Below, piece by piece: positions 55,379-64,000 of a DNA stretch of 64,000 nt. Each line of letters begins with the position of its first letter. Position 1 is the stretch's first letter. The DNA lies in contig OZ025276.1 of assembly GCA_964019165.1 (NCBI GenBank), positions 6,673,320-6,737,319 of the forward strand, given 5' to 3'. The DNA is from Mastigias papua. Lineage: Eukaryota > Cnidaria > Scyphozoa > Rhizostomeae > Mastigiidae. Below the pieces are notes generated by a model. It did not search any database. It was not told the DNA's origin and saw nothing but the letters and a program-made list of their open reading frames with translations. The position numbers and the translations under genes are program-made.

Positions 55379-55537
55379 AGTAACTAACCAATTAGTCAGC
55401 TATCTAACTAGGTAACTAACCAATTAGTCAACTAACTAAACAGTTAGCTAAATAACTAATACATTAACATAAACTTACTGGCGTTAGTCTGCTAGTTTTT
55501 ATATCAAGAAATATCTTATTTACTTTTAATGTTTTAG

Positions 55538-55926
55538 GTTGGGGTGCAAAATCTCAGCTTCAAAATGGTCGTCAAGACGTGACAACAGGGAATTATGAAA
55601 TTTCCGATAGTCTTCAATCAATTACTGTACCTCACTTGGTTGCGTGGAATAATTGCGATTTTCTGCCGTTCATTGGTCAGAATGTTGATATGAATAGAAA
55701 TCGTAAATTTTTTTGCGGAGGAGAAACGGGTGCAATAGACAACAATGGTCAACACGGCTGCATTGGAGATTCAGGATCTCCATTGATTTGTGAAGCTAAT
55801 TCCAGGCCAGTATTGTATGGTATTCTAGCTGGGGGAAATCCCCGATGCATCCCAGGTTCTACACATATGGCATTCATCAATGTCTTTAAGCACCGCCAAT
55901 GGATGAATGAGATCATGCACAGGTGA
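55538..55926 (+). CDS. S1 serine protease, C-terminal catalytic exon (Ser)
   Basis: Acceptor TTTTAG, phase 1, ending with TGA. It reads GWGAKSQLQNGRQDVTTG, then a cysteine pair region (AWNNC ... KFFCGGETG) and GCIGDSGSPLIC with the catalytic Ser. The end is FKHRQWMNEIM, a normal S1 C-terminus. Two features are unusual. The pocket residue equivalent to 189 is His, where trypsins have Asp. The SWG wall (214-216) reads AGG, and GDSGGP reads GDSGSP. The triad is complete across the exons, so activity is plausible, but the cleavage preference cannot be assigned as trypsin-like. Confidence 0.88.
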
Positions 55927-57097
55927 ATAATATAAGAGAAAAATAGCAGGTAACAAACACTCTACTACTAACGAGGGTCAAAAGCCTTGTCATATGTCTG
56001 ATAAAGAGAAATATTAATGTATAAATATATTGTGATGCAGCACAATAGTCTTCATTTCCTTTTGGTGACCTGTATGTATACTTAATTGTGAGTTAAAACC
56101 GGCTCTGAAATTATCGATGGTGGGGTCGGTAAGCCAAAAGAAGTGTACCATATTTCAAACATTATCGACGAATAGCAACTAATTCATTCTTCATTCATGC
56201 TTTGCTACTGGGCTGGATGTCTTGCATCAAATGCTTATGCTTTTTCTAAGCCTTTGGCAAAAACGTTTTCATCCTAAAATATGTTGGAAGAACAAAGAAA
56301 GGTAATATGCTTTGAGTTGGGTAGGCAACACTCTCCGGTACCCCTTTAGCTTTGTTTGCGGATAGGCACACATGTTGTATAAAGGTAGGCGCATAGTTAG
56401 CTTCACTTACCGAAGCGATTTCTGTTAACTGTTTCATGAACTCATGCAGCTATTAAGGAGGCGAAGCGACTCAAAATCAGTTTGCATTTCACAAATCTCT
56501 CAATCAATGCTTCTTGTTTTCTCAGGAGTATTTAGTATCCCATCATCTAAAGATAAAACTCTTTCTTCCAAAGTTTCATTTCAATTCACTTAAATCACTG
56601 ACTCAAATAGTTTCGAAATATCTTGAGAAAGGTTTAGCTTCTATCGTCTTAAGAGCTTTTATAGTAATTTGCTTTTTGCGGAACAGTGAGCAATAATAGC
56701 ACAAATGCACGCTAGTCTATTACGTGCTTTCGAAATTTCTCTACTATGGAATGTTCATGAAATGATTGATTCTTTCCTTATGTCTAATAGACACCAGGAT
56801 AAATCTTTCAAAGTATTTTGTTAAGAATAACTTTAATTGATATAAGTTTAAATGCATCAATCCTTTTCTTTATTTCTTTCCTTCATTGCTCTTTTCTTCC
56901 CTTCATTTTTTCCTAACCGTTCTTTCATCCATTCAAACGTCAGAGCTTAACGGCTTCACGCACTCTTTCCACTTCTTTTGCTCAATGACTAAATCCATAT
57001 AACTCTTTCCCTTTTAGTGTGCCTTCTTTACATTTCTTTCGCAGAAAAATTTTTTGCCTCTTTACAACTGCTTTTGTCACTTATAAGAACTACTTGA
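55927..57097. other. 3' flank of the protease gene, nothing else recognised
   Basis: TATAAA and GATAAA variants near 56000-56025 might serve as poly(A) signals, but no AATAAA is close. Frames are short. Confidence 0.45.
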
Positions 57098-57513
<416 letters not shown>

Positions 57514-59814
57514 AAATGCTCCTGAAACCTGATGTAACCGCATTGTTTCTCCCACATAGTGATATCGTATACTTGTTGTAGCTATCAGGAGATCTAGGGG
57601 GTTGCGAGCGTCGTTTAAGCTACGGTCAGATTTTCAATACCACATTTACTGGATCTACTTTTAGTTCCTAAATGCGAAGCTAAAAATAAAAATATGATTG
57701 CTTTGGAGTCACCACTTCTCTCCCTCCCCACGTCCAAGCTTATGGAGAGATTAATTTGCTGAATCGATTAATCACCTCATGACATGCATTTATAATTTTG
57801 AACCAATCAAATAAAGTATTATAGTGAAGAACAACCAGTAATTTTACAAGAATTTCATATTTCGAAAAATGGTTGGAGCAACAGTGGTCCATGCTTTTTC
57901 GTGAGTGTTCTTATGGAGGGAGCCAAGGTGAGTAACGTGTTCATTTCAAATTCCCACTGTCTACCAATCAGAATTTCGCATTTACTTCTTAGTCTTGGCA
58001 CGAGCCACTGTGAGCAACTTCACAATTCCATTGTTTACTCCTCCACCAATCACGAACTCAAATGAAGTAGCTAAGGTTTAGCGCGAGCAAAGGTAATATA
58101 TTGAATATTAAACATCACGGACTTGCTGCAATGCTGGAATAAATCTTAAAACGAGGCCACCGCAGCACATTTTCGTAAAATGGCTGCTCGCTGTAATTTC
58201 GACCTTCTAAGAGGAATTTCTGAATTTCTGAAGCACTGTGCAACGGGTCTTTGTTTATACAAGATGATTGACTTCACCTTCATCATCTTCATCTTCAAAA
58301 GGCCCTGTCTTGTAGAGTGACAGTTTTCAATGCAGCAGTTCCTAGTGTGTAAAAGATGCTACGGTTAGAAAATCGCAAGCCTGTCAAGTATGTGTCAACA
58401 TTATATTTTATCTTATTTGATATTTTCATCCTAACTCATGCCAGCTCATTTGAACAAAGCTATTAAACGTTCTAAGGTTTGATCTTCAAAACCCTTCATT
58501 TTGAGCAATTTTGGCTGTGTCTTTGTTATTGCTATCAATTATTACCTCGCCTTAGTTTTGTCCAAATGATCTGGCATCTAGGCAATACCTTGACTTTTAT
58601 AAACAAAATGCATCAGGAATTTTGGGGGAAACTATATCTTCAAACAAAATTTCTGGATGTTTGCAGTTGAGTATAGTATCTGATATGTTTTTTCTTGGCA
58701 TCTTGACATGTTCAGTAATACACCCAGTGCAGAAAGCTATGCCCTTTTATAATATTTTCACATGGGATATAAGTCATAAGAAGACTCTACTAAATTATAT
58801 AGAATATAGAGCTTTGACTTTGCAATGTAAATGCCTTATCTGATTCACCTGAGGTGTAGCATGATCCTATAATTATGCTGTAATTGTAATGTTGTTTGAT
58901 TTACTTTTTTCATTTTATTTTTGAAAAATTAGTATACTTCTTTCTTAACCGTCAGTGCCATTGTTGACATCAACTTCAAGCATACCCTCAGTGTAAATAT
59001 GTACTTAATCTCTTAGTGCCAACTTAAATAGTATTATGTTTTCCAATTCCATTTTTGAAAGAATACAGTTTTTGGGGATTATTATCTTGAAAGAATTTAA
59101 AAATAGTGTGTCACTGCAACTCAGGCTCCAACATGGCACAATCCATATATCATGTTTGATTGGCTCATGTACCTTTGTAAGGTGTTTCTATTCATCAGTA
59201 CTTTACATAGGTAGAACTATGACAGATGTTAATAGCTTAATTGATCATAATGCAGCTTCTATTACTATGGCTGGCAATGGAAAATTGTCCATTTACTATA
59301 GGTATCTGGACCAGTATTCGAGAGTTGCAATTCATCATTTTGTTCTAAACATCCAGAAAAGAAACACAGAGCTGATGGTCATTAAAGCTTGACCAAATGC
59401 ATTTGCTATGAGTTTGTCAGATGCTTCTTATGATTGTGTGAAGCAGGGAGAGAAAAAACTTAGGAGTTATTGGTGTAGGAAAATTAATTGCAGTAAACTT
59501 TAAGTTTTTATCATGGGTTTTCATGCTATCACCCTTTAGAATTCTTCAACTGCAAATTGAATCCCACTTAGCACACAATCATACTAAAATATTTATATTG
59601 CATTGGGATGTATTGTTGATGCTATTTTCCAGCATATTAATATAGAAAGAACACCTGAGGATACTGAGAAAAGTAATGAGAGTTTCAATATCATATCTTA
59701 TATTTCATTTATATTACATATTGCACACAATTACTTACCATAAAATGCGTAATTACATATTATTCTTTTGCTATTATGATTATAAATACGCTTTATCTGT
59801 CTGGAAAGGTATAA
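57514..59814. other. Non-coding stretch, one unassigned 118-codon frame
   Basis: The + frame at 59036-59392 opens with ATG and is the longest, but its sequence suggests no family. Nothing else was recognised. Confidence 0.45.
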
Positions 59815-59837
59815 CTGATGAAGACGCAAGTCGAAAC
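59815..59837 (+). other. Degenerate hammerhead-like hairpin
   Basis: CTGATGA (59815-59821), one extra A, hairpin GAC-GCAA-GTC (59823-59832), GAAAC (59833-59837). About 61 nt of spacer leads to the (TA)n tract at 59899. The extra nucleotide and lack of a clear stem I make self-cleavage unlikely. Confidence 0.5.
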
Positions 59838-59897
59838 ATTTCAAAAAGTTGAAGTTTTTCTTCCTGAATCCTAAAAGTACATACATACATGAATATG

Positions 59898-60023
<126 letters not shown>

Positions 60024-60106
60024 TGTATTCTTCCAAAGTTTCTCACAATAAGTAAATCATAAATGATGCGAAAAAACACGACAATTGATTTCAATTTGTA
60101 AGACAT

Positions 60107-60135
60107 GTTTCGGATTTACTCAAATCCATCGTCAG
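60107..60135 (-). other. Degenerate hammerhead-like hairpin (minus strand)
   Basis: On the - strand: CTGACGA (60135-60129), one extra T, a 6-bp hairpin GGATTT/AAATCC with a 4-nt loop, then GAAAC (60111-60107). It lies downstream of the GIY-YIG relic on the same strand and upstream of (TA)n, the same order as in the 8.0-9.8 kb element. Confidence 0.55.
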
Positions 60136-60281
60136 TTACTGAAATTAACAATGAATACTAATAGAACATACGTTGTAAAGTCAATCGAAGATCAAGTGAA
60201 AAAACTATTCGAAAAAAGAAGAGAACAAGAACCGTTACACAAGAGTTAGAAAGCTAATGAGAAATTATAGTGCTGAACCTG

Positions 60282-61310
60282 TTAATAAAGGCTGGGTCCC
60301 TCCCACATAATATGCAGAGCCTCTTTAATCTTCAGCTGATAGTGTGGTCTAGCTGAATTTATAACTTTAAAACAGGTCTCATTACAAGCATTTTTACAGG
60401 CATCAGAACTTTGGAGATGTTTAAATATATGAGAATTCTTATCTGAAAAAAGGTGCTCACGAACACGAGTTGATATGTGTCGGGATGTTTCACCAACATA
60501 TACAGAATTACATTCCGCACAAGTAAATTTATAGACAACACAAGAACGTAGCGATCTAGGCACAAAGTCTTACCCTGATTAAGTTTTTAATCTTAAAGGA
60601 AGAAAATACTAGTTTAATCTTTAAATTATTGCAATATGTTTTGATCAATGCACGGAGTTTATCTCCAAAGACTACAAAATCTACTAACAAAACCAAAGAG
60701 AACAGGGAAAATAGATATCAGCTATAACAAAGATATGTCATATTGTTCAGCATAAATGTGAAGCTGTTCAATGCCTCAACGGTAGAATCCGCCTCATTCA
60801 ATATCCATTCGTGATTATCCACATAACGGTGTACAAATTTTAGCTGAATTGTGGCTGGCCACAACCGCTAAAAGTGTCCAAAAGAGTAATCAACTAAATA
60901 TCAATCAAAACAAGCCCGAATTTAACAACTGTCAATTGAAAACAGACAACAGACAAGTATAACAGTTATATCAACACAATGTACAACTTCTCATGGATAT
61001 GCTTTTACTTTAGAACAAGATATATGCGGGTTAAATCAACCGGTTGTTTTGATATACTGCGCCTGTCTTAGAAAACCTGTTGCCCACAGCGACCGGATAA
61101 TCCAGGAAGTACAGTAGTCTTCTTTCTCTTTTCTGTAGATGAAACAAATTTCACCTTAAATTGTGCTTTACAAGTCCATCATATATACTTTTTATAAGGA
61201 ACCGTAGTCGAGGATGAACACGCCAAGTACGCATAAATTGTGCGCAGTTCTTGAAACACTTGATCAACAGGGGTATGCGTCGAAACTTGCAATGTCCATA
61301 GTGCCTTGAA
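60282..61310 (-). pseudogene. Penelope-like element relic (reverse transcriptase pieces and GIY-YIG)
   Basis: On the - strand, 60563-60282 is open and reads PRSLRSCVVYKFTC, SVYVGETSRHISTRVREH and QLKIKEALHIMWE, a GIY-YIG nuclease of the Penelope type with the VYVG core. Upstream, about 60842-60721 gives FVHRYVDNHEWIL, the polymerase box with YVDD changed to YVDN. About 61310-61210 gives a broken MDIASFDA ... TPVDQVF segment resembling motif A. Stops and frameshifts separate the pieces. It belongs to a different subgroup from the 8.0-kb element, judging by its YVD box and its lack of the CNCRKPPDC cluster. Confidence 0.7.
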
Positions 61311-62956
61311 GTAAAAATGAAGACCTAAAATGTCTCTATCACGAAATGTGCAGTTCGAGTTAAGGACAAATTAAGGAACTTTTAGCACTAAAGCCTTTTT
61401 TACTGGGCTCCTCATAAAATCATGAATATGGCATAGTATCTGCAATACACGGTCACTCTGTGAACGAGATATTTTGATTGGAAGATTAAAAGTTATTGAT
61501 TGGCATTCTCCAGTGCTTGGAATACTCTAATCGTCTTGTCCCAGGAACAATCAACGATCTGAAATAAATAAAGAGAGGCTGAGTCAAATGATATCTCAAA
61601 AACACAATTAAACTCAGTACTTGGATTGCTTAGACAGTGCATATTCCCAATAAACAAGTGAAAACAAAATCAAATACGTAAAGTATGATTGCTGCTTTAA
61701 AAAATTTGTAGCGAACTTGTTTGATCTCTGAAATAAGTTACATATTGCACAATGCCTCAAAGCTCATGTATGGATGGCAGACGATTTTTGAAAAGACTGG
61801 CCGAGGTAGAGCATTTCTGAATATTGTAGGGAAGTAGGATTGCTAGCAATAGTAAAGACAACCAAGGGAAACTGAGACTCTATTGGTCGAAAGTAATAAG
61901 ATAAAGAACTGCTCTATCCTACCAGTCTACATGCGCAAACAAAAAGATTAAAGGCACAGAAGTCTTTTCATGCAACTGGCCGACGGGCAATTCTATTTAG
62001 TATATTTCTAGGGTTAGATTCAAGAAAGTAGCCTGTCTTTCTTCTAGTTTACCTTCTCAATTCGTGAATGCGGCAACATTTTCATTAGTAAAGACACACG
62101 CAACTGAGTTATCATCCTCACTTGTGACGTTACCATATTATTCCTCAACAGTCAATTTTTATTCTAATGAGAAAGAGGTTTCCTTTCCCTGGGATATCTT
62201 GTATTCCGAGGAAAACATATAAGTTTTCCTTTTTCCTAAATTATTTTATCAATCATAATGCTGAGTTGCAAAACGTAGTCGCATCCTTATCCTTCTTGAT
62301 AGAATATGTACGACGAAAGAGAGGTCCCTTACCTCTCCCTCATGTTGCAGATTAAAATCTAGTCCAGTGACAAATTCAGAATGATGTTTCGCAATTGATA
62401 TTGGCGTAGAACGAGCTGCATAGTCCCAAGTCCTTAGGAAACATAATATGATATCATAGTAGGATATGGTAAGCTGTATTATTGATAAAATAATATAGAA
62501 TTATAAGCGATATATCATATAGCATATTAATAATCATTTGCTTGCAGATGGCGTACAAATATAGTTAGAAGGCTAATAAACGCCAACTAAATAAAGCGAA
62601 GAAAAGTATAGAAACGGTATTAATGGCACCATGGTATGGCGATATGGATCAGTTGAATATACGTCAGTTGGTACTACTGAACTTCACTATAGCTCGCAAA
62701 AGCGGGGACATTCTTTAAGTATAGCCTATCTCGTCCAACACTTGTCAGAGTATGAAACGTCGGGAGCAAACGAAAAGTGAACCGACATATACAGCCAGGC
62801 GCAGATAGATTCACGTGATATGATCAAAATTGCGTTCAGTTGGTTCTATGATTAACCAATGAGCACACATTCACCATTGGCTACTTGAATAGTTCAAGGA
62901 AGAAATTAAGATAAGATGATTTTGAACGAGGCGAAAAGTCGTAAGAAGAGATATCA
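61311..62956. other. Non-coding stretch, nothing recognised
   Basis: Frames of 62 codons or fewer. The left part may include eroded Penelope-like sequence. Confidence 0.45.
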
Positions 62957-64000
62957 ATGGCGTGTGCTAATTACTGTAAAGCGTATGATATGATCCCTCT
63001 TTCCTGGTTGATGGAATACTTAACAGCCCTAAAGGTAAGTAAAAATGTTCAAAATCTACTGAATGGGACGATGAACTCATAGGGGGGGGGGGCAATGAAC
63101 TCAAGGGGAGTTGAAATGATGTGTAGACACGAAGTAATTGGAGAAGCAAGAATAAGAAGAGGAATCTTTCAAGGGGATACTCTGTCACCTTTGCTATTTG
63201 TAATATCAATGACCCCACTTATAAGCATCTTGAGAAAAGCAGCCCATGGGTATGCGTTTTCATCAAATAAAGTTAAAATAAGCCATTTACTTCACATGGG
63301 CGACTTAAAACTGTATGGAAAGACCCAGAAAAATTAACAGAATCACAGAAGTTACTGCTCAGACATAGGAATGGAATCTGGAATCGAAAAATGTGCGTCA
63401 CTTGTCATGAAAAGAGGTAAGAGTTTTAAGCAACTGGCATTACCTTACAGGATGACAAGGTGATAAGGAACTTAAAAGAAGATGACAACTAAAGGTACCT
63501 TGATGTTCAAGGGTTAGACACTTTTAAAACATCAGAGATGCAGGAAGAGTCAGTGCTCATTCCAGCTGCTTAAGAGCAAGCCATTAGGACAAACCTTATC
63601 AAACTCAAGATTGACAAAAAACACAGGTGGATATCAAATGCAGACTATGCGGTAAAGTAGATGAAACTACTGACCACCTAAGCGAAGGCAGCAAAATGGC
63701 ACAAAAAGAATACAAGTGTAGACACGATGGGGTTAGGAAAAAAATTCACTGGGATTTATCCAAGAAGTTTGGGGTACATGCAAGCCGGAAATGGCATAAT
63801 TATGGCCCAGGGGATGTTGTTGAAAATGATACTTGTAAAATATATTGGGACTCTACCATTCAAACCGGCAAGATAATACGGGTCAGATGACCTGATTTAG
63901 TTTTGCTAAATAAGACGAAAAACAACTGCACTATTGTTGACTTTGCCAAACCATATGATATTCCAATAGAACAGAAAGAGAAAGAGAAAGTTGACTAGAG
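62957..64000 (+). pseudogene. Non-LTR-type reverse transcriptase relic running off the window
   Basis: 62957-63080 reads NYCKAYDMIPLSWLMEYL, the palm motif A region with the catalytic Asp. 63095-63337 reads RIRRGIFQGDTLSPLLFV (motif B) and ISHLLHMGDLKLYGK, where the FMDD-type box is HMGD and so has lost one catalytic Asp. Frame-shifted pieces follow (VIRNLKEDD, CRLCGKVDETTDHL, KIYWDSTIQT, VDFAKPYDIP). These match the cysteine-bearing and restriction-like C-terminus of R2/NeSL-like elements, by general resemblance. A G10 run with a flanking direct repeat interrupts the frame at about 63063-63095. It continues beyond 64000. Confidence 0.7.

Larger units (their letters stand above)
51305..55537 (+). 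other. Serine protease intron 3
   Basis: 4.2 kb from GTGAGT to TTTTAG. It holds a MITE (51678-51876), a dispersed repeat copy (53654-54031), and a long CTAA array with an inserted hairpin (54759-55460). The 90-codon frame at 52229-52501 is unassigned. Confidence 0.7.

Overview
This is an intron-rich, AT-rich animal nuclear segment dominated by non-coding DNA and transposons. Two split genes with animal-type domains (a SUEL lectin domain and an S1 protease), GT-AG introns of 0.36 to 4.2 kb, long (TA)n tracts, Penelope-like, LINE and Ty3/gypsy remnants and many short terminal-inverted-repeat elements fit a marine invertebrate, perhaps a cnidarian. The exact taxon is an inference that the sequence does not settle.

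Host genes, both on the + strand. (1) 29.67-36.1 kb: a type I membrane protein gene. Its exons encode an 8-cysteine SUEL lectin-like domain (29671-29961), a Ser/Thr-rich mucin-like stalk (32960-33388), and a transmembrane helix with a cytoplasmic tail of about 750 residues (33746-36093). All junctions are phase 1, and a poly(A) signal follows the stop. The signal-peptide exon was not found. (2) 45.53-55.93 kb: a secreted S1-family serine protease in at least four exons. The splice phases join cleanly (2, 1, 1) and the His/Asp/Ser triad is intact, but the specificity pocket is atypical. The exon carrying the initiator Met was not found.

Mobile DNA. A 5'-truncated Penelope-like element (PLE) with an open reverse transcriptase/GIY-YIG frame (8023-9498) is followed by a well-formed type I hammerhead ribozyme (9545-9614) and then a (TA)n tract. 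Related but degenerate CTGAYGA...GAAAC hairpins lie near most other long (TA)n tracts, including a perfect 64-bp inverted repeat (3442-3597) and a convergent pair around 59.8-60.1 kb. A tRNA-like sequence (14560-14632) is also embedded in (TA)n. Decayed non-LTR retrotransposons lie at 27.4-28.15, 29.27-29.49, 39.3-42.0 and 62.96-64.0 kb, and a decayed gypsy-type integrase at 42.2-43.3 kb. Non-autonomous DNA elements include a mariner-like one (986-1268), one with an 8-bp hAT-like target duplication (57106-57505), and others at 25195, 28274, 38330 and 51678.

The most distinctive pattern is the repeated module of hammerhead-like hairpin, 38-93 nt spacer and (TA)n tail. It suggests that the long (TA)n microsatellites here are 3' tails or insertion products of PLE retrotransposition. 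In intron 2 of the lectin-domain gene, one such hairpin is followed not by (TA)n but by a near-identical 65-nt copy of that gene's own last exon.
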